A DNA stretch of 64,000 nt, taken from the NCBI GenBank assembly GCA_028279505.1, contig JANQNP010000126.1, positions 1-64,000 of the forward strand, given 5' to 3'. This DNA comes from Dehalococcoidia bacterium (GTDB taxonomy: Bacteria; Chloroflexota; Dehalococcoidia; UBA2979). Position numbers and translations under genes: made by a program. Numbering within the stretch: the stretch's first letter is position 1; each line of letters begins with the position of its first letter. Positions 16,978 through 26,271 of the stretch are shown here, one piece after another. The notes beneath the pieces are model-generated. The model saw only the letters and a program-made list of their open reading frames with translations. It made no database searches and had not been told where the DNA came from.

Positions 16978-17820
16978 TCAGCGCACCTCGGCCTCGCTGG
17001 ATGCCGCCCGCATCCCGGGTCGGATCAACCGCTCGTACATCCCGGCGCCGGCCAGCCCGCCGATCAGCGGCCCCACGATGTAGACCCAGAATCCGTCGCG
17101 TGGCCCGGGGATCGCGATCGAGTCCCAACCGGCCAGGAACGCGACGATCCGCGGGCCGAAATCCCGTGCTGGGTTCCAGCCCGCTTGAGTGATCGGCGCG
17201 AACAGGCTGATCAGCGCCGCCACCGTGAAGCCGATGAAGAACGGCGCCAGCGACGCGCCCGGCCGCGAGCTGTTCCACTGATCCACCAGCGCAAAGATCA
17301 CGAACACCAGCACCGCGGTCCCGAATGCCTCGACCCCAACCGCCATTAGCGGTGACACGAGATCGAAGGCGCGTTCGTCGGTGCCGAACACGTCCGGGTT
17401 CGGGAAATACTCCCCGAACACCATCGCCGACGCCTGGCTGCCCGGCTCGCCACGGACCAGCCCGCGATCCTCTTCGAACCGATCGATGAACGGCCCGAAC
17501 GCCACCAGGATCGCCAGCCCGCCCAGCGCCGCGCCGGCCAGCTGCGACCCCCAGTAGCCCGGCAGCCGTGACATCGGGAAGTCGTTCGGTCGCCAGATCG
17601 CGAACGCCAGCGTCACCGCCGGGTTGAGATGCGCGCCCGAGATGCTCGCCGTCGCGTAGATCGCCAGCGTGACGCCGAAGCCCCACACCACCGCCACCTG
17701 CCACAGCCCCATCTGGGCCCCGGTCAGCACCGCCGCGGCGACCGATCCCGTGCCGAACAGCACGAGGATGAACGTCCCCACGACCTCCGCCGCGTACGGG
17801 TGGAATCGTGCCGGGATCAC
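16978..17820 (-). CDS. aqpS: Aquaglyceroporin, probable arsenite channel
   Basis: The 280-residue MIP-family channel has six predicted helices and both NPA boxes: HLNPAVT (66-68) and GWNPARDFGPR (216-220). The Asp after NPAR is the mark of aquaglyceroporins, as opposed to water-only aquaporins. Its GTG start overlaps the stop of arsC (GTGA), so the two are translationally coupled. In Sinorhizobium an arsC-aqpS pair disposes of arsenite by letting it flow out after reduction; the same role is inferred here from context. Glycerol uptake remains the alternative. Confidence 0.85.
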   Translation of the reverse strand: MIPARFHPYAAEVVGTFILVLFGTGSVAAAVLTGAQMGLWQVAVVWGFGVTLAIYATASISGAHLNPAVTLAFAIWRPNDFPMSRLPGYWGSQLAGAALGGLAILVAFGPFIDRFEEDRGLVRGEPGSQASAMVFGEYFPNPDVFGTDERAFDLVSPLMAVGVEAFGTAVLVFVIFALVDQWNSSRPGASLAPFFIGFTVAALISLFAPITQAGWNPARDFGPRIVAFLAGWDSIAIPGPRDGFWVYIVGPLIGGLAGAGMYERLIRPGMRAASSEAEVR

Positions 17821-18497
17821 CGGCCCTCCGCCGCCGGCTCGACTGGCGTGACGACCTCCGCAAGCAACGTCTCGACACGAGCACGGATCTCATCCCGGAT
17901 CGGTCGCACCGCCGCCACGTCCCGTCCCGCCGGATCGTCCAGCTCCCAGTCCACGTACCGCGTCCCCGGGAACACCGGGCACGCGTCACCGCAACCCATC
18001 GTCACCACCACGTCCGCCGCCTGCACGATCTCGTCCGTCCACGGCTTCGGGAACTCCTCCGAGATGTCGATCCCCACCTCGGACATCGCCTCCACCGCGG
18101 CCGAGTTGATCGCGTCCGTCGGCTCAGAGCCGCCAGAGTAGACCGCGACCCGGCCCGCTGCGAGATGCTTCATCCACCCCGCCGCCATCTGCGAACGCCC
18201 CGCGTTGTGCACGCACAGGAATAAGACGTGCGGCACGCCGTCGCCGGAACCACCCTCGACCTTCGCCAGCGCCCGCAATCGGTCACGGGCGAAACGCTCC
18301 GCGATCACCGGCACGAAGCTCTTGATCCGCGCGTTCCCCAGCGAGTCGAACGAGTCGCGAACGAATCGCTCCACCGTCTCGACGTTGAACTGGCCCTCGG
18401 TTTCCCGCGCGAGATTCGCTACCACGGTCCGCAGTGCCTGGGTCACGTCGGGGGTGTACGCGTCCTCTGACGCTGACGGCTCGGCTTGCTCGCTCAT
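17817..18497 (-). CDS. arsC: Arsenate reductase ArsC, low-molecular-weight phosphatase type, with N-terminal helical domain
   Basis: The 226-residue protein has two parts. Residues about 15-80 are helical (TQALRTVVANLA...VERFVRDSFDSL), like the three-helix dimerisation domain found ahead of some actinobacterial arsenate reductases. Residues about 88-215 are the LMW-phosphatase fold with P-loop VLFLCVHNAGRSQMAAG (Cys95) and the redox cysteines Cys169 and Cys173 in TMGCGDACPVFPG, as in thioredoxin-linked ArsC. It reduces arsenate to arsenite. It is divergent from pstS, the importer through which arsenate normally enters. Confidence 0.9.
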   Translation of the reverse strand: MSEQAEPSASEDAYTPDVTQALRTVVANLARETEGQFNVETVERFVRDSFDSLGNARIKSFVPVIAERFARDRLRALAKVEGGSGDGVPHVLFLCVHNAGRSQMAAGWMKHLAAGRVAVYSGGSEPTDAINSAAVEAMSEVGIDISEEFPKPWTDEIVQAADVVVTMGCGDACPVFPGTRYVDWELDDPAGRDVAAVRPIRDEIRARVETLLAEVVTPVEPAAEGR

Positions 18498-18510
18498 CTC
18501 GATCGCTCCA

Positions 18511-18540
18511 TCCAGCAGCGGTCACTCCAGCAGCGGTCAC
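18511..18540. repeat. Exact tandem 15-bp repeat upstream of arsC
   Basis: TCCAGCAGCGGTCAC occurs twice without a gap, 14 bases upstream of the arsC start. A related pair, GCCCTCACGGTCGTC (18586-18600) and GCCCTCACGATCGTC (18608-18622), follows. They may be binding sites for a local regulator. Confidence 0.5.
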
Positions 18541-18677
18541 GTGGCCCCGCGATGGTCCCTTGGCCCCCGCGGAGCGGTCAGGTTGGCCCTCACGGTCGTC
18601 CAGGCCCGCCCTCACGATCGTCGAGACCACCGGAGAAACATCGCTGGTGTGATGGCGTCGATTAGAGGGTCGAACGA

Positions 18678-18699
18678 TTAATGACCGCTTAACGACGCG
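18678..18699 (+). promoter_or_regulatory. Candidate Pho box upstream of pstS
   Basis: Two adjacent 11-bp direct repeats, TTAATGACCGC and TTAACGACGCG, share TTAA-GAC. The 11-bp spacing is the layout bound by PhoB-type regulators. The pair lies 75 bases before the pstS ATG, and phoB is encoded nearby. Confidence 0.5.
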
Positions 18700-18774
18700 G
18701 CTCGATGCTCGCCAACGGTTCAGAGGGAACGAGTCGGCGGGTCGTCGGCTCCCAGTCACGAAGGACGAGAAGAC

Positions 18775-20679
18775 ATGGAGCGACTGTTCGCCAAACGGCG
18801 ATTTCTGCTCATCAGCGTCGCGGCCGCGCTCCTCGCGCTGTTCGCCGTTGCCTGTGGCGGCGACGATGACGATCCAACCGCAACCCCCGCACCAGACGAC
18901 AACGGCTCCGCCAACGGCGGCACCAACCTCGAAGACCTCAGCGGCGACGTCGCCGTCGACGGCTCCAGCACCGTCTTCCCCATCACGGAAGCGGTCGCCG
19001 AAGAGTTCCGCAAGGTCGCCCCGGACGTCCGCGTCACCGTCGGCGTCTCCGGCACCGGCGGCGGGTTCGAGAAGTTCTGCGCCGGCGAGACCGACATCTC
19101 CGACGCCTCCCGCCCCATCAAGGACTCCGAGCGCGAAGCCTGCGCCGAGAACGACATCGAATTCGTCGAAGTCCTCGTTGGCCTCGACGGCCTCGCCGTC
19201 GTCACCAGCACCGACAACGACTTCCTGACCGACGGCGTCACCACCGAGCAGCTCGCCACCATCTTCGGCGCCCCCTCGGAGGGCGAGATCACCAAGTGGA
19301 ACCAGGTCGACCCGTCCTGGCCCGACGAAGACATCGACATCTACGCCCCGGACACCGACTCCGGCACCTTCGACTTCTTCAACGAGGAGATCACCGAAGA
19401 CATCGGCGGCAGCCGCGCCGACTACACCGCCTCGACCGACGACAACGTCCTCGTCGTCGGCATCTCCGGCGACGACAACACCATCGGCTACTTCGGCTAC
19501 GCCTACTACGCCGAGAACCAGGGCAGCCTCCAGGTCATCCCGGTCAACGGCGTCATCCCCACCGACGAGACAGTCGCCGACGGCAGCTATGTCCTCTCGC
19601 GGCCGCTCTACATCTACGTCCGCATCGACTCGCTCCAGGAGAAGGAGCAGGTCCGCGAGTTCGTCCGCTTCTACCTGAGCGACGAAGCGATCCCCCTCGT
19701 CGGTGAGGTCGGCTACACCGCCGTCACCACCGCCGAGATCGAAGCCTCACGCGACGTGGTCGAGCAGGCGATCGCCGGCGAGATGGTCGCCAGCGACCCG
19801 ATGGATGACGGCGACGAAGTCGACCTCGCGTCGCTGAGCGGTGACGTGGCGGTCGACGGTTCCAGCACCGTCTTCCCCATCACCGAGGCCGTCGCGGAGG
19901 AGTTCCGCAAGGTCGCCCCGGACGTCCGCGTCACCGTCGGCGTCTCCGGCACCGGCGGCGGGTTCGAGAAGTTCTGCGCCGGTGAGACCGACATCTCCGA
20001 CGCCTCGCGCCCCATCAAGGACTCCGAGCGCGAGGCCTGTGCGGGCAACGACATCGACTTCATCGAGGTCCTCGTCGGCCTCGACGGTCTAGCCGTCGTC
20101 ACCAGCACCGAGAACGACTTCCTCGTCGATGGCCTCACCACCGAGCAGCTCGCCACCATCTTCGGCGCGCCCTCGGAGGGCGAGATCACGAAGTGGAACC
20201 AGGTCGACGAGTCCTGGCCCGACGAGGACATCGACATCTACGCCCCGGACACCGACTCCGGCACCTTCGACTTCTTCAACGAAGAGATCACCGAAGACAT
20301 CGGTGGCAGCCGCGCCGACTACACCGCCTCCACGGACGACAACGTCCTCGTGGTCGGCATCTCTGGCGACGACAACACCATCGGCTACTTCGGCTACGCC
20401 TACTTCGCGGAGAACCAGGACCGCCTCCAGGTCATCCCGATCAACGGCGTGGTGCCCACCAACGAGACGGTCGCGGACGGCAGCTATGTCCTCTCCCGCC
20501 CGCTCTTCATCTACGTCCGTGAGGACTCGCTCCGCGACAAGGAGCAGGTCCGTGAGTTCGTCCGCTTCTACTTGAGCGACGAAGCGATCCCGCTCGTCGG
20601 CGAGGTCGGCTACACCGCCGTCACCACCGCCGAGATCGAAGCTTCACGCGGCGTGGTCGAGGACGCGATCGCCAGTTAG
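18775..20679 (+). CDS. pstS: Phosphate-binding lipoprotein PstS with two tandem binding domains
   Basis: The 634-residue protein has a lipoprotein signal ([20 protein letters not shown], Cys27), a short Asp/Thr/Pro linker, then two complete PstS domains at about 55-336 and 354-634 joined by a short acidic linker. Each has [33 protein letters not shown] split over the usual contacts, and DSGTFDFF. The domains differ at only about twenty residues by eye. Normal PstS has one domain of about 300-370 residues. It delivers phosphate to PstCA. It heads the pstSCAB cluster and sits behind a Pho-box-like site. Confidence 0.95.
   Translation: MERLFAKRRFLLISVAAALLALFAVACGGDDDDPTATPAPDDNGSANGGTNLEDLSGDVAVDGSSTVFPITEAVAEEFRKVAPDVRVTVGVSGTGGGFEKFCAGETDISDASRPIKDSEREACAENDIEFVEVLVGLDGLAVVTSTDNDFLTDGVTTEQLATIFGAPSEGEITKWNQVDPSWPDEDIDIYAPDTDSGTFDFFNEEITEDIGGSRADYTASTDDNVLVVGISGDDNTIGYFGYAYYAENQGSLQVIPVNGVIPTDETVADGSYVLSRPLYIYVRIDSLQEKEQVREFVRFYLSDEAIPLVGEVGYTAVTTAEIEASRDVVEQAIAGEMVASDPMDDGDEVDLASLSGDVAVDGSSTVFPITEAVAEEFRKVAPDVRVTVGVSGTGGGFEKFCAGETDISDASRPIKDSEREACAGNDIDFIEVLVGLDGLAVVTSTENDFLVDGLTTEQLATIFGAPSEGEITKWNQVDESWPDEDIDIYAPDTDSGTFDFFNEEITEDIGGSRADYTASTDDNVLVVGISGDDNTIGYFGYAYFAENQDRLQVIPINGVVPTNETVADGSYVLSRPLFIYVREDSLRDKEQVREFVRFYLSDEAIPLVGEVGYTAVTTAEIEASRGVVEDAIAS
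18937..19782 (+). repeat. First copy of the 846-bp pstS internal duplication
   Basis: It aligns in frame, without gaps, with 19834-20679 at an offset of 897 bases (299 codons). Differences are scattered and largely synonymous, with about twenty amino-acid changes. Confidence 0.9.
19834..20679 (+). repeat. Second copy of the 846-bp pstS internal duplication
   Basis: This is the partner of 18937-19782. The copy ends exactly at the stop codon. All phosphate-contact motifs of the first copy are retained. Confidence 0.9.
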
Positions 20680-20708
20680 CATCGCCGACGGTTGCGGGGC
20701 GGAGATCC

Positions 20709-21653
20709 ATGGCCACGGGAACACCAGCGATTGACGGTTCGGGAGCGTCTGCGCGATTCAAACGCAGCCGCTCCCGGCACCTCTTCGAGCAGCTGATCGG
20801 CCTCAGCCTCTTCGCCTGCGCCGCCGTCACCGTCGTCACGACGGTCGGCATCGTCGCCATCCTCCTCGCCGAGGGCCTCACCTTCTTCACTGAAATCAGC
20901 CCGCTCGAGTTCTTCACCGGAACCCGGTGGACGCCCCTCTTCCAGTCGGCCGGCTTCGGCGTCCTGCCCCTGGTCAACGGCACCCTGATCGTCGCCCTCG
21001 GCGCGTCGCTGGTCGCGCTCCCCGTCGGCACCCTCGCCGCGATCTACCTCTCCGAGTACGCCAGCCCCCAGATCCGAAGCATCATCAAGCCCGTCCTCGA
21101 GGTCCTCGCCGGGATCCCAACGATCGTCTTCGGCTACTTCGCCCTGACCTTCATCACCCCGTTCCTGAAAGACACCATCTTCCCCGAGATCGGCGTCTTC
21201 AACGCCCTCTCCGGCATGATCGTGGTTGGGATCATGACGATCCCAATGGTCTCCTCCATCTCCGACGACTCCATGCGCGCTGTGCCTCAGGAGTTGCGAG
21301 AGGCCGCGTACGGCGTTGGCGCCACCAAGTTCGAGGTGGTCACGAGGGTCACCTTCCCCGCCGCCCTGAGCGGAATCGTCGCCTCCTACATCCTCGCCAT
21401 CTCGAGGGCGATCGGTGAAACGATGGCGGTCACGCTGGCCGTGGGCGCTACCCCCCGCATGGGCTTCGACATTCTCGACAGCTTCCAGACGATGACCGCG
21501 TACATCGTCAACGTCTCGCTCGGCGACACGCCGCAAGGGACGACCGAGTTCCGCACGATCTTCGCGGTCGCGCTGACCCTCTTCGCGATGACCCTGCTGA
21601 TGAACCTGATCAGCGCCCGCGTCGTCCAGCGATACCGGGAGCGCTACGAATGA
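20709..21653 (+). CDS. pstC: Phosphate ABC transporter permease PstC
   Basis: The 314-residue membrane protein has about six helices and the PstC hallmarks: [11 protein letters not shown] in the first periplasmic loop, [33 protein letters not shown], and the coupling loop [31 protein letters not shown]. With PstA it forms the phosphate channel. A GGAG ribosome binding site precedes the ATG. Its stop overlaps the pstA start (ATGA), so the two are translationally coupled. Confidence 0.94.
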   Translation: MATGTPAIDGSGASARFKRSRSRHLFEQLIGLSLFACAAVTVVTTVGIVAILLAEGLTFFTEISPLEFFTGTRWTPLFQSAGFGVLPLVNGTLIVALGASLVALPVGTLAAIYLSEYASPQIRSIIKPVLEVLAGIPTIVFGYFALTFITPFLKDTIFPEIGVFNALSGMIVVGIMTIPMVSSISDDSMRAVPQELREAAYGVGATKFEVVTRVTFPAALSGIVASYILAISRAIGETMAVTLAVGATPRMGFDILDSFQTMTAYIVNVSLGDTPQGTTEFRTIFAVALTLFAMTLLMNLISARVVQRYRERYE

Positions 21654-22588
21654 CCGCCGAGGCTCCCGCCGCCACCACGCGCGACCTCTTCGAGGTCAAC
21701 CTCGCTCGACGGCACATGATCGGTGTGATCTTCCAAGGCGTCGCCCTCCTCGGCACCCTCGTCGGAATCATCGTGCTCGCCGTCCTCCTCATCGAGGTTT
21801 GGCGCGACGGAATCCACTTCCTCGAGCTGGATTTCCTGAACCGCTTCCCCTCCCGGTTCGCCGAGCAAGCTGGCTTCAAATCCGCCTTCTGGGGCTCGCT
21901 CTGGGTGATCGGCTTCACAGCGCTGCTCGCCTTCCCGATCGGCGTGGGGGCCGCCGTGTACCTCGAGGAGTACGCGCCCAAGAACGCCGTCACTCGACTC
22001 CTCCAGACAAACATCTCGAACCTCGCCGGCGTCCCCTCGATCGTCTACGGCATTCTCGGGTTGCAGCTCTTCGTCCGCGGCACCATCGGCATCGGCCCGA
22101 GCCTAGAAGACCTCGGCCTGCGCGATCTAGATCGATCGGTTCTCGCCGGCTCTGCGACGCTCGCGCTGCTGATCCTCCCAGTCGTGATCGTCGCCTCGCA
22201 GGAGGCGCTGAAGGCAGTGCCACCATCGATCCGCGAAGCCTCGTACGGCGTTGGAGCGACCCGCTGGCAGACCGTGCGAAGTCATGTTTTGCCGCAGGCG
22301 TTCCCAGGAATCATGACCGGCACGATCCTCGCGCTCTCGCGCGCCATCGGAGAAACCGCGCCGCTGATCATGATCGGTGCGCTCTCGTTCGTCGCCTTCA
22401 CGCCGGGCAACCCACTCGATGACTTCACTGTGATGCCGATTCAAATCTTCGGCTGGGCGGTACGGCCTCAGCTCGACTTCCAGGATCTCGCCGCGACCGG
22501 GATCATCGTCCTCTTGATCGTGCTGCTCTCCATGAACGCCATCGCCGTCTACCTGCGCCACCGCTTCGGCGGCCCGGCCAGCCGCTAG
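21650..22588 (+). CDS. pstA: Phosphate ABC transporter permease PstA
   Basis: The 312-residue membrane protein carries PstA features: [46 protein letters not shown] text around residues 100-145, and the coupling loop [34 protein letters not shown] followed by [18 protein letters not shown]. It pairs with PstC. The last residues overlap nothing; pstB starts 11 bases later with its own AGGAG site. Confidence 0.94.
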   Translation: MTAEAPAATTRDLFEVNLARRHMIGVIFQGVALLGTLVGIIVLAVLLIEVWRDGIHFLELDFLNRFPSRFAEQAGFKSAFWGSLWVIGFTALLAFPIGVGAAVYLEEYAPKNAVTRLLQTNISNLAGVPSIVYGILGLQLFVRGTIGIGPSLEDLGLRDLDRSVLAGSATLALLILPVVIVASQEALKAVPPSIREASYGVGATRWQTVRSHVLPQAFPGIMTGTILALSRAIGETAPLIMIGALSFVAFTPGNPLDDFTVMPIQIFGWAVRPQLDFQDLAATGIIVLLIVLLSMNAIAVYLRHRFGGPASR

Positions 22589-22599
22589 GAGTTACACTC

Positions 22600-23517
22600 A
22601 TGGCCGATTCCACGAATTCGAACGGGGGCGTCGCCGTGGTCGACGAGCAGGTCGCTGATGAGCGAGACGCCGCCGTCGGCGCTTCCTCTTCGGGCCGTGA
22701 CTTCCGGCCAACCCTTGGCGCCGCGCAGATCGACCAGCAAGAAGACACCATCGAGGACGTCGCCGTCCAGATCGACGACGTGGGCCTATGGTACGGCGCC
22801 AAGAAGGCGATCGAGGGCGTCAGCCTCGATGTCCAGCGACACGAGATCACGGCGCTAATTGGGCCGTCTGGCTGCGGCAAGAGCACCCTGCTCCGCTGCA
22901 TCAACCGCATGAACGAGCTGATCCCCGGCGTGCGGATCGAAGGTCAGATCCGCGTCGACGGAGACCCGCTATACGGATCGGATGTCGACCCCGTCGAGGT
23001 CCGGCGCGCGGTGGGCATGGTCTTCCAGAAGCCCAACCCGTTCCCGAAATCCATCTACGAGAATGTGGCCTTCGGCGCCCGGATCAACGGCTACAAGGGC
23101 AACATGGACGAGCTCGTTGAGCGATCACTGCGACAGGCGGCGCTCTGGGACGAGGTCAAAGACCAACTGAAGGAGTCCGGCCTCGCGCTCTCCGGTGGGC
23201 AGCAGCAGCGGCTCTGCATCGCCCGCGCGATCGCCGTACAACCCGAGGTGATCCTGATGGACGAGCCCTGCTCGGCACTCGACCCGATCGCGACCCAACG
23301 CATCGAAGACCTGATGCAAGAGCTGGCCGCTGACTACACGATTGTCATCGTTACTCACAACATGCAGCAGGCAGCGCGGGTCTCGAACCGAACCGCATTC
23401 ATGCTCGCCGAGGAGGACCTCGTGGGCCGGCTCGTCGAATACGGTCGTACCGACCAGCTCTTCACTAGCCCGAATGACAGCCGAACCGAGGACTACATCA
23501 CCGGTCGCTTCGGCTAG
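22600..23517 (+). CDS. pstB: Phosphate ABC transporter ATPase PstB
   Basis: The 305-residue ATPase has Walker [10 protein letters not shown] (88-96), the Q-loop in [18 protein letters not shown], signature [15 protein letters not shown], Walker [17 protein letters not shown] and the H-loop in VTHNMQQA. An N-terminal extension of about 50 residues, Ala/Asp/Ser-rich, is longer than usual. It powers phosphate import by PstSCA. Its end overlaps the phoR end tail-to-tail by 20 bases, leaving no room for separate terminators. Confidence 0.95.
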   Translation: MADSTNSNGGVAVVDEQVADERDAAVGASSSGRDFRPTLGAAQIDQQEDTIEDVAVQIDDVGLWYGAKKAIEGVSLDVQRHEITALIGPSGCGKSTLLRCINRMNELIPGVRIEGQIRVDGDPLYGSDVDPVEVRRAVGMVFQKPNPFPKSIYENVAFGARINGYKGNMDELVERSLRQAALWDEVKDQLKESGLALSGGQQQRLCIARAIAVQPEVILMDEPCSALDPIATQRIEDLMQELAADYTIVIVTHNMQQAARVSNRTAFMLAEEDLVGRLVEYGRTDQLFTSPNDSRTEDYITGRFG

Positions 23518-24772
23518 CCTCCGAGATCGCGCCCGCAGCTGCCGACGAGCTCGCAGACAGCTCGCCGCTTTCCCACGCCGAGTCTGCGGTGTCAGCGCCG
23601 CTCCGACTCGCCGGAAGTGTGAAGCACAGAGTTGCGCCCGGGACCTCGTCGGCGACCCAGATGCGACCTCCCTGCCTGGTCACGATGTGGCGAGCGATCG
23701 CCAGACCGAGACCACTGCTCGCCGTCCGGGACTCGTCGCCGGTGTAGAAGCGCTCGAAGACGCGCGTTCGGTCGCGAAGAATGATGCCCGGTCCCTGATC
23801 CCGAACCTCGAACTGGACCTCGCCATCGGCCGGCACGGCGGCCAGCCTGACCAGGCCGTCATTCGGGCTGACTCGCAGCGCGTTGTCGAGCAGGTTCGCG
23901 AGCACCTCGAGCACGCGCTCGCGGTCGCCGTCGACCAACGTCGTCGACTCATCGACGATCTCGAGCGATTGGCCGGCCGCTAGCAGCGGCTCGATCCGAC
24001 GCGCCGCCGTCTCGAGCAGCTCCCGTGGGCGCAGGGGCTCGATGACGAACTCGTCGCTCCCCGACTCGACACGCGAGAGGTTGAGCAGTCCCTCGATGAT
24101 CTCGCTCAGCCGTGAGATCTCGCCGGTCAAGCGTTGGTGAAAGTCCTGCTGCAAGCTTTCGTCGGAGACACCAAGTTCTAGCGTCTCGGCGAGGGCGAGT
24201 GCTGCTGTGACCGGCGTACGCAGCTCATGCGAGGCGTTGGCGATCAGATCCGAGCGTGCCCGCTGCGCGTCGCGCAGCTCCGTCAGGTCTTCAAGTGCGA
24301 GGACATGGCGCGCCCCCGCGATCGGCTCGTCCAGACGAGTGGCGGTCGCCCGCACCATCTGACCGTCGCGGACGTCGACCTCCTCGGGGGCCCCGGACGA
24401 CTCACGGGCGATCTGCGCGATGTTGTGGTCTCGAATCGCGCGGATCAGCGAAACGCCCTCGACGTCGCGACGGTCCCGACCGCAGAGGTCCAGCGCCGCC
24501 TCGTTGGCCCCGACAACCAGCAGGTCGTCGTCCAAGAGGAGCACGCCGCAAGGGACTGTCTCGAGCCAGTCCGACGCTTCTTCGCTCGGTTCAACGGGGC
24601 TGGGCTGCACAGCTGGAGCCGTTGTCATGACGCGTGGACGGCCGCTCCGCACCACCACGGCCGAGGCGAGAACCGCACCCGCAGCGGCAGCGATCCCGAG
24701 ACCCACAGGCAAGGCGGCCACGGCTAACCCCGCGCTGATGGCGAGGAGGACAACGACGGCTCCGCGCCTCAT
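23498..24772 (-). CDS. phoR: Phosphate-regulon sensor histidine kinase PhoR
   Basis: The 424-residue kinase has two closely spaced N-terminal membrane helices ([20 protein letters not shown] and the following Ala-rich helix), a PAS domain at about 66-165, a HisKA domain with [14 protein letters not shown] (His182), and the ATPase domain with N-box [16 protein letters not shown], and [22 protein letters not shown]. This is the usual PhoR layout without a large periplasmic domain. A Ser/Ala-rich tail of about 30 residues follows. Its ATG overlaps the phoB stop (ATGA). The local plus strand changes from C-rich to G-rich across this gene. Confidence 0.92.
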   Translation of the reverse strand: MRRGAVVVLLAISAGLAVAALPVGLGIAAAAGAVLASAVVVRSGRPRVMTTAPAVQPSPVEPSEEASDWLETVPCGVLLLDDDLLVVGANEAALDLCGRDRRDVEGVSLIRAIRDHNIAQIARESSGAPEEVDVRDGQMVRATATRLDEPIAGARHVLALEDLTELRDAQRARSDLIANASHELRTPVTAALALAETLELGVSDESLQQDFHQRLTGEISRLSEIIEGLLNLSRVESGSDEFVIEPLRPRELLETAARRIEPLLAAGQSLEIVDESTTLVDGDRERVLEVLANLLDNALRVSPNDGLVRLAAVPADGEVQFEVRDQGPGIILRDRTRVFERFYTGDESRTASSGLGLAIARHIVTRQGGRIWVADEVPGATLCFTLPASRSGADTADSAWESGELSASSSAAAGAISEASRSDR

Positions 24773-25467
24773 GGCACGAACTTGTACCCGACGCTACGAA
24801 CGGTTTGGAGGTGCGCTGGACGGGCCGCGTCTTCTTCGATCTTCTCCCGCAACCAACGGACGTGGACGTCGACCGTCCGGGTTTCGCCGACGTAGCTGTA
24901 GCCCCAGACCGACTCGAGGATCATCTCGCGGGACAGCGCCTGACCGGGGTGGCGCATCAGGTACTCGAGGAGTGAGAACTCGCGGGGGCGGAGCGCGACC
25001 GGCAGCCCTCGAACTGTTACTTCGTGGGCGACGAGGTCGAGGATGATGTCTCCGCCCTCCAGGCGGTCGCCGCTCTTGCGGTCGGTCGCGGCGACGCTGC
25101 GCGAGAGTTCGTCGCGGCGCAGCGCCGATGAGACGCGGGCGCGGAGTTCTCGCATCGAGAACGGCTTGGTGACGTAGTCGTCCGCGCCGAGGTCGAGGCC
25201 CTGGACCTTGTCGGCCTCGCTGTCGCGGGCGGTCAGCATGAGGATCGGCATCGGCTGCTCGGTGCGGAGGATGCGGCAGACATCGAGGCCGGACATCCTC
25301 GGCAGCATCACGTCCAGCAAGACGAGGTCCGGCCGCTCGGTGCGCGCGAGTTCGAGACCAGCGAGGCCGTCCTCGGCGCGTAGCACGTCGTGGCCATCAC
25401 GCTCGAGGTTGAATGCGACCGCTTCGAGGATATTCGAGTCGTCTTCGACGATCAGGACTGTAGACAT
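24769..25467 (-). CDS. phoB: Response regulator PhoB/PhoP (OmpR family)
   Basis: The 232-residue regulator has a receiver domain with phosphoacceptor Asp52 (LVLLDVMLP), Thr in MLTARD and Lys101 in DDYVTKPF, then an OmpR-type winged helix ending [27 protein letters not shown]. It should activate pstSCAB and other phosphate genes when phosphorylated by PhoR, its coupled neighbour. The start is set by TACGAT 7 nt upstream, giving a leaderless mRNA. A lone TTAACG half-site (minus strand, 25512-25517) upstream could allow autoregulation. Confidence 0.93.
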   Translation of the reverse strand: MSTVLIVEDDSNILEAVAFNLERDGHDVLRAEDGLAGLELARTERPDLVLLDVMLPRMSGLDVCRILRTEQPMPILMLTARDSEADKVQGLDLGADDYVTKPFSMRELRARVSSALRRDELSRSVAATDRKSGDRLEGGDIILDLVAHEVTVRGLPVALRPREFSLLEYLMRHPGQALSREMILESVWGYSYVGETRTVDVHVRWLREKIEEDAARPAHLQTVRSVGYKFVP

Positions 25468-25474
25468 TAGGTCG

Positions 25475-25480
25475 ATCGTA
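25475..25480 (-). promoter_or_regulatory. -10 element of a leaderless promoter (phoB)
   Basis: TACGAT on the minus strand ends 7 nt before the phoB ATG at 25467; no ribosome binding site is present. Confidence 0.55.
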
Positions 25481-25545
25481 CCGGGCGTCTTCCGGAGATG
25501 GGCCGATCTAGCGTTAACAATCTCACGGCACAGGCGCGCAGGATG

Positions 25546-26271
25546 CTACGGGACGTCCATCGTGCGAAGGCGGCGCTCGGTCAGCCAGCTGAATACAGCG
25601 ACAACGGCAACCGCGCCGATGATGGCTGGCGCGAAGTCCAAGGCGACGCCGCCGGTGTCCTGCAGTCGAGCATCGTCGAGCCCTCGGATCACGCCGAGCG
25701 TGTACTGGCGGATGCTGACGAAGCGCAGCCCCGAGAACAGCGTCGCGATCGAGGCTTCCCAGAGGAACACGTAGACGAGGCCGAAGACGATCGCCTGGCG
25801 GGTGGCGAGGCCGCCCCATGTGAACACGACGCTATACGCGGCAGCGCCTACTCCGAGGCCGGCGGCGGTGGCTAGGGAAGTATTTATGTCTCCCTCTGTG
25901 ATGAGGATAGACATGATCATGCCGCTGACGGCGACGGGGACGGCGACGCTGAGGACGGTGGCGAGCATCTTGGGCACGACGATGTGCCATCGGGGGATTG
26001 GCTTGAGGGTTAAGTAGCCCAGGGTGTTGTCCTCGACTTCGTCGCCGAGGGTCGCCGTTGCCAGGAGGAGGGCGGCGATCGGGAGGACGGCGCTGTTGAG
26101 GACGAGGGCGGTGAGGGCGTCGTGGAACTCGAGTTCGTCGGGGCGGGTGGCGGCGTCGGAGAACCAGTAGATGACGCCGAGGAGGATGGGGACGGCGGAG
26201 AGGAGGAGCACGACGATGTAGCGGCGGCGCTGGGTGAGCTGGGACAAGGTCAGGAAGAAGAGCGGCATCAT
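25546..26271 (-). CDS. ABC-2 type transporter permease
   Basis: The 241-residue protein has about six membrane helices, with TLGDEVEDNTLGYLTLKPIPRWHIVVPKMLAT after the second, a phrase typical of ABC-2 permeases of the NatB/YhaP kind (short cytoplasmic loop linking to the ATPase). The start overlaps the stop of the preceding ATPase (ATGA). It is the last gene of a four-gene exporter operon. The exported substrate is unknown. Confidence 0.85.
   Translation of the reverse strand: MMPLFFLTLSQLTQRRRYIVVLLLSAVPILLGVIYWFSDAATRPDELEFHDALTALVLNSAVLPIAALLLATATLGDEVEDNTLGYLTLKPIPRWHIVVPKMLATVLSVAVPVAVSGMIMSILITEGDINTSLATAAGLGVGAAAYSVVFTWGGLATRQAIVFGLVYVFLWEASIATLFSGLRFVSIRQYTLGVIRGLDDARLQDTGGVALDFAPAIIGAVAVVAVFSWLTERRLRTMDVP

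Noticed and set aside
22600..22740. N-terminal extension of PstB as a separate small gene
   Set aside because: The reading frame is continuous with the ATPase, the AGGAG site precedes the first ATG, and no internal start has a good site.
25468..25545. Search for a dif site at the composition switch
   Set aside because: No XerCD-type inverted repeat around a 6-base spacer was recognisable here or nearby, and the skew direction fits an origin rather than a terminus.
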